Positions 27,580 through 37,679 of a stretch of 64,000 nt of DNA are shown one piece after another (position 1 is the first letter of the stretch; each line of letters opens with the position of its first letter). The position numbers and the translations under genes are program-made. The DNA is from Rhizobiaceae bacterium (GTDB taxonomy: Bacteria; Pseudomonadota; Alphaproteobacteria; Rhizobiales; Rhizobiaceae): NCBI GenBank assembly GCA_029212415.1, contig JARGOF010000014.1, forward strand, positions 47,882-111,881. Direction: 5' to 3'. A model generated the notes under the pieces. That model saw nothing but the letters and a program-made list of their open reading frames with translations. It made no database searches and was not told the DNA's origin.

Positions 27580-27804
27580 ATGGCTGAACAAAATACCGGA
27601 CCCGTCGAAATGGGCGCCGAGATGGATTATCCGGAACACGAGAAAACCTATGAACGGTTTTTGGCGCTGGCCAAATATGGAACACTTGGCTGCATCGTCA
27701 TCATGGTGGGAATGGCCATCGGCTTTTTCACGGCAGCCGGTTTCATCGGTGGAACGCTTGCCGCAATCATCCTTTTCGCAGTTGGTTTTTACCTGCTGAA
27801 ATAA
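27580..27804 (+). CDS. aa3-type cytochrome c oxidase subunit IV (small)
   Basis: A 74-residue protein with an acidic N-terminal half (MAEQNTGPVEMGAEMDYPEHEKTYERFLALAKYG) and one or two C-terminal helices, the pattern of the bacterial aa3 cytochrome oxidase subunit IV family. In alphaproteobacteria this gene often stands alone in front of the transhydrogenase genes, as here, about 80 bp before pntAA. The subunit is not needed for catalysis in characterised oxidases. CAGGGGAG precedes the ATG. Confidence 0.82.
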   Translation: MAEQNTGPVEMGAEMDYPEHEKTYERFLALAKYGTLGCIVIMVGMAIGFFTAAGFIGGTLAAIILFAVGFYLLK

Positions 27805-27883
27805 TTCGCGCCTGGCAAAGGCGTGACGCAATGCACCATCTGCGGATGGTGTTGATGCGGTTCAAGAGAATTAGGAGTGAAGA

Positions 27884-29038
27884 GTGGCAAGCACTGTTTT
27901 CATCGCAAAAGAATCCCATCCGGACGAATCGCGTGTCGCTGCTTCCGTTGATACGGTCAAGAAATTGATCGGTTTGGGCTTCGACGTTGTTGTACAGAAG
28001 GGCGCGGGAACAGCATCGCGCATACCGGATGATGCGTTTGCCAATGCCGGAGCCAAGCTTGGCACGGCTGTTTCCGCCAAAACCGCTGATATCGTGCTCA
28101 AGGTGCGACGGCCCAGTGACGCGGAAATCAAGAATTACAAAAAGGGTGCCGCGGTGCTGGCCATCATGGATCCCTATGGCCATGAAAAAGCGCTGGCAGC
28201 GCTGGCCAAGGCCGGTCTGACCTGCTTTGCAATGGAACTGATGCCGCGCATTACCCGCGCACAGGTTATGGATGTGCTTTCGTCACAGGCAAATCTGGCC
28301 GGATATCAGGCCGTCATTGACGCTGCGCATGAATTTGACCGGGCGATGCCGCTGATGATGACCGCTGCCGGCACGGTGCCTGCAGCCAAGGTGTTTGTCA
28401 TGGGCGCTGGCGTTGCCGGCTTGCAGGCCATTGCCACCGCAAGACGACTGGGTGCTGCGGTGTCTGCCAATGATGTGCGCCCTGCAGCAAAAGAGCAGGT
28501 CGCTTCTCTGGGCGCAAAATTTGTCGCGGTTGAGGATGAAGAATTCAAGGCGGCTGAAACTGCGGGCGGATATGCCAAGGAAATGTCCAAGGAATATCAG
28601 GCCAAGCAGGCCGCTCTGGTTGCCGATCATATATCCAAACAGGATATCGTCATTACGACGGCGCTGATCCCCGGACGGCCGGCACCGCTTCTGGTGACAA
28701 AGGCAATGCTCAAATCGATGAAACCCGGATCATTGTGTGTCGATCTGGCGGTTGAACGCGGCGGCAATGTCGAAGGTGCAATCGCCGGTCAGATCGCCGA
28801 GGTCGAAGGTGTTCGCGTCATCGGTTACAACAATGTTCCCGGGCGCCTGGCCACCAGCGCGTCGCAACTCTATGCAAAAAACCTGCTGTCGTTCCTTGAG
28901 ACTCTGATCGACAAGGAAGCAAAGGTGCTTGCGATCAACCACGAGGATGAACTGGTGAAAGCCACCATGCTGACCGATGGGGGGAAGATTGTGCACCCCA
29001 ATTTTGGCGGCTCAGATAACGCAAAGGGAGATGCGTGA
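27884..29038 (+). CDS. pntAA: NAD(P) transhydrogenase subunit alpha part 1
   Basis: A 384-residue soluble NAD(H)-binding domain I of proton-translocating transhydrogenase, which passes hydride between NADH and NADP+ using the proton gradient. Landmarks are the Ald/PntA N-terminal domain ([23 protein letters not shown]), the Rossmann motif [22 protein letters not shown] and the loop region [15 protein letters not shown]. The start is GTG at 27884 with TTAGGAGTG upstream. The alpha subunit is split, as in Rhodospirillum rubrum, so membrane domain II starts in pntAB. Confidence 0.93.
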   Translation: MASTVFIAKESHPDESRVAASVDTVKKLIGLGFDVVVQKGAGTASRIPDDAFANAGAKLGTAVSAKTADIVLKVRRPSDAEIKNYKKGAAVLAIMDPYGHEKALAALAKAGLTCFAMELMPRITRAQVMDVLSSQANLAGYQAVIDAAHEFDRAMPLMMTAAGTVPAAKVFVMGAGVAGLQAIATARRLGAAVSANDVRPAAKEQVASLGAKFVAVEDEEFKAAETAGGYAKEMSKEYQAKQAALVADHISKQDIVITTALIPGRPAPLLVTKAMLKSMKPGSLCVDLAVERGGNVEGAIAGQIAEVEGVRVIGYNNVPGRLATSASQLYAKNLLSFLETLIDKEAKVLAINHEDELVKATMLTDGGKIVHPNFGGSDNAKGDA

Positions 29039-29457
29039 TGGCAAATTCCGCAGTCGATAAGGCAATGGACGGTCTGGACGGGGCAGTGGAAGCTGTCAGG
29101 CAGGCCGTATCCGATCTTCCTGCCGTGGCAGACGCCGTCAGCGCAGCAGCGCATGGTGTCAGCGGTGGCGCGGTCGATCCCTTCGTTTTCCGTCTGGCGA
29201 TTTTCGTGCTGGCCATTTTTGTCGGCTATTATGTCGTGTGGTCGGTGACGCCGGCCCTGCATACGCCGCTGATGGCGGTGACCAATGCGATTTCCTCGGT
29301 GATTGTCGTGGGTGCCTTGCTGGCCGTTGGTATTTCCGCAAGCGGCCTTGCAACAGGCTTTGGGTTTGTTGCGCTGGTGCTGGCATCGGTCAATATATTT
29401 GGTGGCTTTCTGGTCACGCAGCGCATGCTTGCCATGTACAAGAAAAAAGAGAAGTGA
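29038..29457 (+). CDS. pntAB: NAD(P) transhydrogenase subunit alpha part 2
   Basis: A 139-residue membrane protein with a hydrophilic N-terminal 45 residues and then three to four helices ([46 protein letters not shown]). The segment [13 protein letters not shown] is the family signature. ATG 29038 overlaps the pntAA stop as TGATG, with AGGGAG upstream. Together with PntB it forms the proton channel. Confidence 0.92.
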   Translation: MANSAVDKAMDGLDGAVEAVRQAVSDLPAVADAVSAAAHGVSGGAVDPFVFRLAIFVLAIFVGYYVVWSVTPALHTPLMAVTNAISSVIVVGALLAVGISASGLATGFGFVALVLASVNIFGGFLVTQRMLAMYKKKEK

Positions 29458-29468
29458 GGGGCTGATTG

Positions 29469-30866
29469 ATGTCTGAGAGTTTCGCAGCCTTTCTATATCT
29501 GGTTTCCGGTGTGCTGTTCATTCTGGCACTGCGCGGGTTGTCTCATCCCACGACAAGCCGTCAGGGCAATGTCTATGGCATGATCGGCATGGGCCTTGCC
29601 ATCATCACCACTTTGCTGCTGGCGACGCCAAGCATGGGTGGTCTGGGGCTTATCATTCTTGGCCTTGCCATCGGCGGCGGTATCGGTGCCTATGCGGCGC
29701 GCAGCATTCCCATGACGGCCATGCCGCAACTGGTTGCCGCGTTCCACTCGCTGGTCGGACTTGCCGCCGTGATGGTGGCGGCCGCAGCGCTTTACACGCC
29801 TTCTTCCTTTGGTATCGGCAATATGGGATCCATTCCCGGGCAGGCCCTGGTGGAAATGTCCATTGGTGTGGCCATTGGCGCGATCACATTTACCGGATCC
29901 ATCATTGCATTCCTGAAGCTTGACGGGCGGATGTCCGGCAAGCCGATCATGTTGCCCATGCGTCATGCGATCAATGCCTGTCTGGCGCTGGCGATTATCG
30001 TTCTTGTGGTCATGCTGGTGATGAGCGAGAGCCATACCGTCTTCTGGTCAATCGTACTGCTTTCCCTGATCCTGGGTGTGCTGATCATTGTTCCCATTGG
30101 CGGCGCGGATATGCCGGTTGTGGTGTCGATGCTCAACTCCTACTCCGGCTGGGCTGCTGCCGGTATCGGGTTTACCCTTGGCAATCTGGCACTGATCATA
30201 ACCGGTGCGCTCGTCGGGTCGTCCGGCGCGATCCTGTCCTACATCATGTGCAAGGGCATGAACCGCTCCTTCATTTCGGTGATCCTCGGCGGTTTTGGTG
30301 GCGAAGCTGCTGCTGCGGGCGACGACGATATTGATCGTTCGGTCAAGCTCGGTTCGGCTGAAGATGCCGCCTTCCTGATGGCCAATGCATCCAAGGTGAT
30401 CATTGTTCCGGGATACGGTATGGCCGTGGCACAGGCGCAGCATGCTCTGCGCGAGCTGGCAGATACGCTGAAAGAAGCCGGCGTCGAAGTCAAATATGCC
30501 ATTCATCCGGTTGCCGGGCGTATGCCAGGCCATATGAATGTGTTGCTGGCCGAGGCCAATGTTCCCTACGACGAAGTCTTCGAGCTGGAAGACATCAATT
30601 CCGAATTTGCACAGACAGATGTTGTCTATGTGATCGGGGCCAATGATGTCACCAATCCGGCAGCGCGTGATGATCCGTCATCGCCGATCTACGGAATGCC
30701 TATCCTTGAAGTGGACAAGGCCAAGACCTGCCTCTTCGTCAAACGGTCGCTGGGTTCTGGTTACGCCGGAATCGACAACACCTTGTTCTACAAGGAAGGC
30801 ACGATGATGTTGCTGGGAGATGCCAAGAAGATGACTGAAGGCATCGTCAAGGCCATGGCCGACTGA
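29469..30866 (+). CDS. pntB: NAD(P) transhydrogenase subunit beta
   Basis: A 465-residue beta subunit: about nine membrane helices (roughly 1-265), then the NADP(H)-binding domain III, with ASKVIIVPGYGMAVAQAQHALRELAD, AIHPVAGRMPGHMNVLLAEA, and the NADP segment VIGANDVTNPAARDDPSSPI. The start is ATG 29469 after GAGGGG. It ends the pnt operon and is followed by a strong terminator. The usual role is NADPH supply from NADH. Confidence 0.93.
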   Translation: MSESFAAFLYLVSGVLFILALRGLSHPTTSRQGNVYGMIGMGLAIITTLLLATPSMGGLGLIILGLAIGGGIGAYAARSIPMTAMPQLVAAFHSLVGLAAVMVAAAALYTPSSFGIGNMGSIPGQALVEMSIGVAIGAITFTGSIIAFLKLDGRMSGKPIMLPMRHAINACLALAIIVLVVMLVMSESHTVFWSIVLLSLILGVLIIVPIGGADMPVVVSMLNSYSGWAAAGIGFTLGNLALIITGALVGSSGAILSYIMCKGMNRSFISVILGGFGGEAAAAGDDDIDRSVKLGSAEDAAFLMANASKVIIVPGYGMAVAQAQHALRELADTLKEAGVEVKYAIHPVAGRMPGHMNVLLAEANVPYDEVFELEDINSEFAQTDVVYVIGANDVTNPAARDDPSSPIYGMPILEVDKAKTCLFVKRSLGSGYAGIDNTLFYKEGTMMLLGDAKKMTEGIVKAMAD

Positions 30867-30903
30867 CGCATTTTACCAGCGCCAATGTGCTGCTGAAGAT
30901 ACG

Positions 30904-30930
30904 AAAAACCCGCCACGTGGCGGGTTTTTT
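30904..30930 (+). terminator. Rho-independent terminator after pntB
   Basis: AAAAACCCGCCAC pairs perfectly with GTGGCGGGTTTTT, followed by a T-run, 37 bp after the pntB stop. The mirror symmetry also gives a terminator on the minus strand, suiting the convergent TPR gene. Confidence 0.92.
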
Positions 30931-30966
30931 GATTCGGAGTAGAGAACCGGGCAGTGAAGATCGGTG

Positions 30967-31806
30967 CTATCTCACCCGGGCAAGACCGTCCTGAGCCGGT
31001 TTGTATTTGGGATCAAGCTGTGCGGCTCTGGCGTAGGAGCGTCTGGCCTTGGTCAATTCGCCGCGTCGCTCATAGATCAACGCCTGATTGACCCAGGCCT
31101 CGGCAATGTTCTTGTCCAGATCCAGCGACTTGTTGATATCGGTAAAGGCATTCTCCTCATCGCCCAGGGCGAGATAGGAAAGGCCACGGTTGTTGTATGG
31201 CAAAGGCGCATTGGGTGACAGCGATATCGATTTTGAGAAATCTTCGATTGCCTGTTTGTGCTGGCCACGCTGCTGATAGATCAGACCACGGTTGTTGTAG
31301 GCGGCCGGATCGGTCGTATCCAGATTGATGGCCTTTTGAAAATCATTGAAGGCGTTGGACGCCTGGCCTGCCTGGCGGTACATGTTGCCGCGGCCGATAT
31401 AGGCGACATCATATCGCGGATTGATTCTCAAGGCCTTGTTGTAATCATTCGACGCGGCTGAAAGATCGCCCATGCCGCGATAGATCAGCGCCCGGTTGGC
31501 ATAGGCCTGATAGAAATTCGGATCCAGCGCTATGGCGCGGTTGAAGTCCTTGAGCGCCTGGTTGAACTCACCAGCCCGCCCGTAGGCCGTTCCACGCACA
31601 TTATAGGCCTGCGGATCCTTGGGATTGTTTTTTATCACCTGAGAAAGGGAAGCAATGTTGCTTTCCGAGCCCTGCGCCTTCTCAATGCTGATGACATCCT
31701 GGGTCGTGTTTGTCTGGCAACCGGATATCGCAAGAGTTGAAACAGCAACAAAGAGAATAGCCGGGAAAACTCTTTTGTTGACGACTGCTGTTTTATGCAC
31801 TTTCAC
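30967..31806 (-). CDS. TPR-repeat lipoprotein
   Basis: A 279-residue outer- or inner-membrane lipoprotein. The signal peptide ends with a lipobox (LAISGC), and five to six 34-residue tetratricopeptide repeats follow (for example AYNVRGTAYGRAGEFNQALKDFNRAIALDP and AYANRALIYRGMGDLSAASNDYNKALRINP). It resembles NlpI-type scaffold lipoproteins. The start is taken as GTG 31806 with AGGGG upstream; longer frames add an N-terminus without signal character. Monocistronic. Confidence 0.82.
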   Translation of the reverse strand: MKVHKTAVVNKRVFPAILFVAVSTLAISGCQTNTTQDVISIEKAQGSESNIASLSQVIKNNPKDPQAYNVRGTAYGRAGEFNQALKDFNRAIALDPNFYQAYANRALIYRGMGDLSAASNDYNKALRINPRYDVAYIGRGNMYRQAGQASNAFNDFQKAINLDTTDPAAYNNRGLIYQQRGQHKQAIEDFSKSISLSPNAPLPYNNRGLSYLALGDEENAFTDINKSLDLDKNIAEAWVNQALIYERRGELTKARRSYARAAQLDPKYKPAQDGLARVR

Positions 31807-31885
31807 CCGTATGCCCCTCACGATCAAGTTATGGAAACCAAGCCAAAAAATAGGGCGGTGACGATACAATCGCCCCGCCCTAACA

Positions 31886-31904
31886 AAACGCATAAATTGC
31901 GTTT
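31886..31904 (-). terminator. Terminator-like hairpin after rpsU
   Basis: On the minus strand AAACGCA-ATTTA-TGCGTTT is followed by TGTTAG, giving a 7-bp stem and a short T-containing tail, 16 bp after the rpsU stop. Confidence 0.55.
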
Positions 31905-31919
31905 GAATAATGGCAGATC

Positions 31920-32159
31920 CTAACGAGTGGTAGTGGTACTTGTACCGCGACCAACCAGAAGACCTTCACGCTGTGCACGCTTGCGGGCGAGCTTGCGTAC
32001 CCGGCGAACGGCTTCAGCTTTTTCGCGCGCCCGCTTCTGAGAAGGCTTCTCATAGAAGTCGCGCATTTTCATTTCGCGGAAGATGCCTTCACGCTGCATC
32101 TTTTTCTTCAGCGCCCGAAGCGCCTGATCGACGTTGTTATCGCGGACAAGTACTTGCAC
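31920..32159 (-). CDS. rpsU: 30S ribosomal protein bS21
   Basis: A 79-residue basic protein ([23 protein letters not shown], then [20 protein letters not shown]), unmistakably ribosomal protein bS21. The C-terminal extension RGTSTTTTR is longer than in gammaproteobacteria, typical for alphaproteobacteria. The start is GTG 32159, with GGAAGGAACGG upstream. The protein takes part in translation initiation on the small ribosomal subunit. Confidence 0.95.
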   Translation of the reverse strand: MQVLVRDNNVDQALRALKKKMQREGIFREMKMRDFYEKPSQKRAREKAEAVRRVRKLARKRAQREGLLVGRGTSTTTTR

Positions 32160-32458
32160 CTTGATCCCGTTCCTTCCGGTTTAGAGTTGTACCGTCGTGA
32201 GAATGTTTGATAGGCGACGGCAAAAAAATCTGGTTCGCGAAAGTCGAAGACCTCACGATTGGCTGGCAAATAACAGATATCCCGGTTCAAGTCCATAGTT
32301 GCGTGCAGGAAATGGGCAATTTGATGCTGATTGCCAAAAATCTTGGCCCGGTACAGGATTGCGCGGCGTCGGGCGTCGCAAAAGGGCAATTGCAACTTGC
32401 GCAAATCTGCCATCAGGTCAAATATAATCTGCAGATCACACCGGGAGCTGTTTGACCC
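32160..32458. other. Divergent promoter region rpsU / soxB
   Basis: About 300 bp between divergent genes. It contains an inverted repeat CCGTCG/CGACGG (32192-32197 with 32215-32220) in the rpsU leader. A reading frame at 32207-32455 has no recognisable family, so I do not call it. Promoters for both genes must lie here but I cannot pick clear -35/-10 pairs. Confidence 0.5.
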
Positions 32459-33712
32459 ATGCGGAAATATTCGATCTTCGCCGTTGCCCGCGAAGCAATG
32501 CGCGGCCACAAAGGCTGGCCTGAGCAATGGACGTCGCCCGAGCCGAAAAAACAATATGACGTGATTATCGTCGGGGCTGGCGGTCATGGTCTCGGCACGG
32601 CCTATTATCTGGCCAGTCAACACGGAATAACCAATGTAGCCGTCATCGAAAAAGGTTGGCTGGGCGGCGGTAATACAGGTCGCAATACCACCATTATCCG
32701 CTCCAATTATCTTTATGATGAAAGTGCCGGACTTTACAATCATGCGATGAAATTGTGGGACGGATTGAGCCAGGAGCTCAATTATAATGTCATGTATTCT
32801 GCCCGCGGGGTGATGATGCTCGCCCATAATGTGCATGACGTGCAGGGTGCACAGCGACATATCCATGCCAACAGGCTCAATGGCGTGCAGAATGAATGGC
32901 TGACACCGGAACAGGCCAAGGAATTCTGCCCACCGCTCAATATTGCGCAAACCGCCCGCTACCCGGTGATGGGTGCTGCCCTGCAGCGATGCGGCGGTGT
33001 TGCCCGCCATGACGCCGTTGCCTGGGGCTATGCCCGCGCAGCAGCCGATCGTGGGGTCGATATCATCCAGAATTGTGCGGTGACGGGCATAAGACGCTCG
33101 GCCAATGGCGCTGTGGAAGGTGTCGAGACGACGCGCGGTTTTATCGGCGGAAAGAAAGTGGGCGTGGCGGCAGCCGGTCACAGTTCGGTATTGATGGAAA
33201 TGGCGGGTGTGAACATGCCGCTTGAAAGCTATCCGCTGCAGGCTTTGGTGTCCGAGCCGGTCAAGCCGATCTTTCCCTGTGTGGTCATGTCCAATACGGT
33301 GCATGCCTATATATCCCAGTCCGACAAGGGTGAACTGGTGATCGGAGCGGGAACCGACCAATATACCTCCTATTCGCAAACCGGCGGGCTGCATATTCTC
33401 AGCCATACGCTGGATGCCATCTGCGAGATGTTCCCGATCTTCACGCGGATGAAAATGCTGCGTTCGTGGGGCGGGATCGTCGATGTGACGCCGGATCGTT
33501 CGCCGATCCTGGCAAAAACGCCGGTGCCAGGGCTCTATGTCAATTGCGGCTGGGGAACCGGCGGGTTCAAGGCAACGCCCGGATCGGCGCATGTGTTTGC
33601 CCATACGATTGCCAATGATGCGCCGCACGCCATCAACGCACCCTTTACCCTTGAACGCTTCCGCACCGGCCGTCTGATTGACGAAGCCGCCGCTGCGGCT
33701 GTGGCGCATTAA
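32459..33712 (+). CDS. soxB: Sarcosine oxidase beta subunit
   Basis: A 417-residue flavoprotein with FAD-binding [19 protein letters not shown] near residue 36. His184 in [11 protein letters not shown] corresponds to the histidine that carries covalent FMN in heterotetrameric sarcosine oxidases. C-terminal [14 protein letters not shown] is the FAD-domain closing motif. The enzyme oxidises sarcosine to glycine, and with tetrahydrofolate gives methylene-THF and H2O2. GGGAG precedes ATG 32459. First gene of soxBDAG. Confidence 0.93.
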   Translation: MRKYSIFAVAREAMRGHKGWPEQWTSPEPKKQYDVIIVGAGGHGLGTAYYLASQHGITNVAVIEKGWLGGGNTGRNTTIIRSNYLYDESAGLYNHAMKLWDGLSQELNYNVMYSARGVMMLAHNVHDVQGAQRHIHANRLNGVQNEWLTPEQAKEFCPPLNIAQTARYPVMGAALQRCGGVARHDAVAWGYARAAADRGVDIIQNCAVTGIRRSANGAVEGVETTRGFIGGKKVGVAAAGHSSVLMEMAGVNMPLESYPLQALVSEPVKPIFPCVVMSNTVHAYISQSDKGELVIGAGTDQYTSYSQTGGLHILSHTLDAICEMFPIFTRMKMLRSWGGIVDVTPDRSPILAKTPVPGLYVNCGWGTGGFKATPGSAHVFAHTIANDAPHAINAPFTLERFRTGRLIDEAAAAAVAH

Positions 33713-33731
33713 CAGGTCAGGCGGTTTCATC

Positions 33732-34061
33732 ATGTTATTGATACATTGTCCCTATTGCCGCGAAGAGCGCCCCGAACTGGAGTTTCGCCATGCCGGCGAA
33801 GCCCATATTGCCCGCCCGGCCGACATCGCCTCCATCAGTGATGAGGCATTCACCCAATTCTTCTTTCTGCGCAGCAATCCGAAGGGCACGGCCTATGAGC
33901 GGTGGCGGCATATTCATGGATGCGGGCGCTTCTTCAATGCGGTGCGTGATACGGTGACAGACCGATTTGCCATGACCTATGAGGCCGGCCTGCCGCATCC
34001 TGACCGGCGTGACCCTGATATCGGCAATGGCAAGGGCAAATCAAAGGGCGCAAAGACATGA
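33732..34061 (+). CDS. soxD: Sarcosine oxidase delta subunit
   Basis: A 109-residue zinc-binding subunit: LIHCPYCREERPELEF at the N-terminus supplies two cysteines and RHIHGCGRFFNAVRDT the histidine/cysteine pair. The charged C-terminus ends KGKSKGAKT. Start ATG 33732; its stop overlaps the soxA start. The order B-D-A-G is the family standard. Confidence 0.92.
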   Translation: MLLIHCPYCREERPELEFRHAGEAHIARPADIASISDEAFTQFFFLRSNPKGTAYERWRHIHGCGRFFNAVRDTVTDRFAMTYEAGLPHPDRRDPDIGNGKGKSKGAKT

Positions 34062-37054
34062 GTGGGGCAAACCGCATTGCCGGCGCTGGTCGGCTCACAC
34101 CGGCAAAAAAACTCCGCTTCACCTTTGACGGTGAGATTTACACTGCGCTTGAAGGTGACACGCTGGCCTCGGCTTTGCTGGCCAATGGCGTGCATCTGAT
34201 GGGTCGCTCCTTCAAATATCATCGCCCGCGCGGTGTTCTGGGAGCAGGCTCGGAGGAACCGAATGCGCTGATGGGGATCGAGCGGGACAAATCGCGCCAG
34301 CAGCCCAATGTACGCGCCACGGTTCAGGAAGTCTTCGAGGGGATGGTGGCCGTTTCCCAGAACCGCTGGCCGTCTCTGGCCTTCGATGTCGGTTCGGTGA
34401 ACAATCTCCTGTCGCCGCTTTTTGCTGCCGGGTTTTACTACAAGACCTTCATGTGGCCGAAAATGGCCTGGGAAAAACTCTATGAGCCGGTGATTCGCAG
34501 TGCTGCAGGCCTGGGTGTTGCGCCGGATGCAGCCGACACCGACTATTATGCCAGCCGGTATATCCATACGGACGTGATGATCATTGGTGGGGGTGTCTCC
34601 GGGCTGACTGCTGCGCTGGCGGCAGCGCGATCCGGCGCGGACGTGATCCTGTGCGACGAACAGGCCCAGATCGGCGGCGCGCTTTCCTATGACAGCGGCG
34701 TCAGTGTGGATGGCAGGCCCGGCATCGATTGGGCCAGTGACATCGCCCGGCAACTGGCTGCCATGGACAATGTGCGGGTTCTGACGCGAACAACCGCCTT
34801 TGGCTATTATGCCCAGAACTTTGTGGCTCTGGTGGAGCGGGTGACAGACCATCTTGCGGATCCGGCTGCCAGCCTGCCACGCGAACGGGTCTGGCAGGTG
34901 CGCGCCAAAAAAGTGATCATCGCCACGGGTGCCATCGAGCGCCACATGGTCTTTGCCAACAATGATCGTCCCGGGATCATGTTGTCCTCGGCAGCACGTA
35001 TCTATCTCAACCAATATGGTGTGGCAGTCGGCACCAAGGTTGGCGTCTATACGGCCAATGACAGCGCCTATGAGAGCGCATTTGATCTCAAGCGCGCCGG
35101 AATTTCCATCGAGGCCATCATTGATTGCCGGGATCATCCCGGTGAAGGTCTCCTGTCAAAAGCCGCCGATCTGGATATCGAGGTGCTGACCGGCCATTGT
35201 GTGGTCGACACCAAGGGTGCCCGGCGCGTCAATGCGATGATTGTCGAGCGCAAGGGAGGCGGCGGCAGCCGGACCTTTGCGGTGGATGCGCTGATCATGT
35301 CCGCCGGCTGGACGCCATCGGTTCACATGTTCTCGCAATCACGCGGAAAAGTTGCCTGGGATTCGGCAACCGAGCGGTTCTTGCCCGGCGAACATGCGCA
35401 GGAATGCGTCAGCGTCGGCGCCTGCAACGGCACGGATGGTCTGCAGGCCAGCATCGATGAAGCGCTTTTGGCCGGGCGCAAGGCTGCAGGGCAGACCGGA
35501 CGAAAATCCGCTGGCGCACTGAAAATTGTGAGTGAGGGGGCCGGCGACTGGTCCGGTGGCATGGCAGGCAGCGCTGGCGGCGTGGCCGGAGCCAACGCGA
35601 ACGTCAAGGCCTTTGTGGACTTCCAGAACGATGTCACTGCCAAGGATATTCGACTGGCTGTGCGCGAGGGCATGCATTCCATCGAACATATCAAGCGCTT
35701 TACCACCACCGGTATGGCATCCGATCAGGGGAAAACCTCGAATATTCATGGACTTGCAATCGCCGCGGAAGCGCTGGACCGGGAGATGCCGCAGGTGGGC
35801 CTGACGACTTTCCGTGCGCCCTATACGCCGGTGACCTTCGGGGCCATTGTCAATCATGGACGTGGCAAATTGTTTGATCCGGCACGCAAGACGGCGATGC
35901 ATGCCTGGCAGGAGGCGCATGGGGCCGTCTTTGAGGATGTCGGCCAGTGGAAACGGGCCTGGTATCTTCCGCGTGTCGGCGAGGACATGCATGCGGCCGT
36001 CAATCGCGAATGCCGCACCGTGCGCGAGATCGCCGGCCTGTTTGATGCATCAACATTGGGCAAGATCGAGGTGGTGGGTCCGGATGCGGCAAAATTCCTT
36101 GATATTATCTATACCAATGGCTGGGCCAAGTTGCAGCCGGGCCGATGCAAATACGGAATCATGCTGCGTGAGGACGGCTTCATCTACGATGATGGCGTGG
36201 TTGCGCGGATTGCCGAAGACCGGTTCCATGTCACGACAACGACCGGCGGAGCGCCGCGTGTTCTCAATCATATGGAAGACTACCTTCAAACGGAATTCCC
36301 CGAACTTGATGTCTGGCTGACGTCGACCAGTGAACAATGGGCGGTCATTGCCGTGCAGGGACCAAAGGCGCGGGACATTATCGCGCCGCTGGTGGAAGGG
36401 ATCGACCTTTCCAGTGAATCCATGCCGCATATGAGTGCCCGAGAGGGCACAATCTGCGGGGTGCCGACACGTCTGTTCCGGGTTTCCTTTACCGGGGAGG
36501 CCGGTTTTGAAGTCAATGTTCCTGCCGACTACGGGCAGGCCGTGTGGGAGGCCATCTGGCAGCGGGCCGAACCCTTGGGGGCTTGCGTCTATGGCACCGA
36601 GGCCATGCATATATTGCGGGCTGAAAAGGGCTTTATCATCGTCGGTCAGGACACGGACGGAACGGTGACGCCGCAGGATGCAGGCCTTGGCTGGGCCATT
36701 GCGAAAAGCAAGCCGGATTTTGTCGGTATTCGCGGCCTGACGCGCCCTGATATCGTCGCTGATGGCCGCAAGCAGTTGATCGGCCTGAAGACCAAAGATC
36801 CCAAAACGGTTCTGGAGGAGGGCGCACAGATTGTCGCCGATCCCAACCAGGCCATACCGATGACCATGCTCGGGCACGTGACGTCTTCCTACTGGTCGGA
36901 AAATTGCGGCCGGTCGATTGCCATGGCCTTGCTGGCCGGCGGGCGGTCCAGAATGGGTGAAACGCTCTATGTGCCCATGGCCGATCGCACAATTGAAGTG
37001 GAAGTGACCGGCACGGTTTTCTTCGATGAAAAGGGAGAGCGGACACATGGCTAA
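34058..37054 (+). CDS. soxA: Sarcosine oxidase alpha subunit
   Basis: A 998-residue subunit. The N-terminal region (FTFDGEIYTALEGDTLASALLANG) is a ferredoxin-like domain. A NAD-binding Rossmann domain follows (VMIIGGGVSGLTAALAAARSG), then a segment with VIIATGAIERHMVF. The C-terminal half is a GcvT-like folate domain (RAWYLPRVGEDMHAAVNRE ... RVSFTGEAGFEVNVPADYG), where THF accepts the formaldehyde unit. ATG 34058 overlaps soxD's stop, and the 3' end overlaps soxG by 8 bp. Confidence 0.93.
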   Translation: MSGANRIAGAGRLTPAKKLRFTFDGEIYTALEGDTLASALLANGVHLMGRSFKYHRPRGVLGAGSEEPNALMGIERDKSRQQPNVRATVQEVFEGMVAVSQNRWPSLAFDVGSVNNLLSPLFAAGFYYKTFMWPKMAWEKLYEPVIRSAAGLGVAPDAADTDYYASRYIHTDVMIIGGGVSGLTAALAAARSGADVILCDEQAQIGGALSYDSGVSVDGRPGIDWASDIARQLAAMDNVRVLTRTTAFGYYAQNFVALVERVTDHLADPAASLPRERVWQVRAKKVIIATGAIERHMVFANNDRPGIMLSSAARIYLNQYGVAVGTKVGVYTANDSAYESAFDLKRAGISIEAIIDCRDHPGEGLLSKAADLDIEVLTGHCVVDTKGARRVNAMIVERKGGGGSRTFAVDALIMSAGWTPSVHMFSQSRGKVAWDSATERFLPGEHAQECVSVGACNGTDGLQASIDEALLAGRKAAGQTGRKSAGALKIVSEGAGDWSGGMAGSAGGVAGANANVKAFVDFQNDVTAKDIRLAVREGMHSIEHIKRFTTTGMASDQGKTSNIHGLAIAAEALDREMPQVGLTTFRAPYTPVTFGAIVNHGRGKLFDPARKTAMHAWQEAHGAVFEDVGQWKRAWYLPRVGEDMHAAVNRECRTVREIAGLFDASTLGKIEVVGPDAAKFLDIIYTNGWAKLQPGRCKYGIMLREDGFIYDDGVVARIAEDRFHVTTTTGGAPRVLNHMEDYLQTEFPELDVWLTSTSEQWAVIAVQGPKARDIIAPLVEGIDLSSESMPHMSAREGTICGVPTRLFRVSFTGEAGFEVNVPADYGQAVWEAIWQRAEPLGACVYGTEAMHILRAEKGFIIVGQDTDGTVTPQDAGLGWAIAKSKPDFVGIRGLTRPDIVADGRKQLIGLKTKDPKTVLEEGAQIVADPNQAIPMTMLGHVTSSYWSENCGRSIAMALLAGGRSRMGETLYVPMADRTIEVEVTGTVFFDEKGERTHG

Positions 37055-37631
37055 GAATACCGGAGCCAGGCAAATGGCCGCCGCGCGACACACAATGCTC
37101 GAAGGTCAGGGCTTTGCCTCACGGCTGGTCAGTCTCACCGAGGCAGCGCCTGCCAGCCGCATTTCATTGCGCGCACGGCCTGAAGCCGTGGCCGCATTGT
37201 CGAAAGCGCTTGGCATCAAACTGCCGGATCAACCCAAGACATCGGTCCGTTCAACCGCCGCCAAAACCAAGCAGCGGGTGGCCCTTTGGCTGGGGCCCGA
37301 TGAGTGGCTGGTGATCGACGAGGCCGGTGCGGATCTGATGGGTGCCTGTGCCAAGGCCAAGGGCCTCCATGCGGCCGTTGATGTCTCGCATCGCAATACG
37401 GCTATTATCGTGTCTGGCCAGGGGGCCGAGGCCGTCATCAGCGCCGGGTGTCCGCAAAACCTGTCGCTGGATGCCTTTGCCGTCGGCGCCTGCTCGCGCA
37501 CGATCCTCGGCAAGGCCGAGATCGTGCTTCTGCGCGAAGAGGACAATGTCTTCCGGGTTGAATGCTGGCGCTCGTTTTCCGCCTATGTCTTGGCATTTCT
37601 CAGTGATGCCGCCCGTGCGCCCATGATCTGA
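37047..37631 (+). CDS. soxG: Sarcosine oxidase gamma subunit
   Basis: A 194-residue GcvT-fold gamma subunit with RISLRARPEAVAALSKALG, WLGPDEWLVID, and DVSHRNTAIIVSGQGAEAVISAGCPQNLSLDAFAVGACSRTILGKAEIVL, the conserved sarcosine oxidase gamma core. The ATG at 37047 is preferred to one at 37026, as AGGGAGAG lies upstream. The operon carries no purU, folD, glyA or serine dehydratase here, so downstream one-carbon enzymes must be elsewhere. Confidence 0.92.
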   Translation: MAKNTGARQMAAARHTMLEGQGFASRLVSLTEAAPASRISLRARPEAVAALSKALGIKLPDQPKTSVRSTAAKTKQRVALWLGPDEWLVIDEAGADLMGACAKAKGLHAAVDVSHRNTAIIVSGQGAEAVISAGCPQNLSLDAFAVGACSRTILGKAEIVLLREEDNVFRVECWRSFSAYVLAFLSDAARAPMI

Positions 37632-37679
37632 CGGGGAGAATTTTTGCCGTAACCAATGTGCTGGCGTTCGTTTTACAAA

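Noticed and set aside
32207..32455. An 82-residue plus-strand frame before soxB
   Set aside because: No good ribosome site, no recognised motifs, and the region must hold two divergent promoters.
32108..33733. A 541-residue open frame on the minus strand opposite soxB
   Set aside because: It lies fully antisense to a certain gene, has His/Arg/Gly-rich non-protein composition and no family features; codon bias of soxB explains the open frame.
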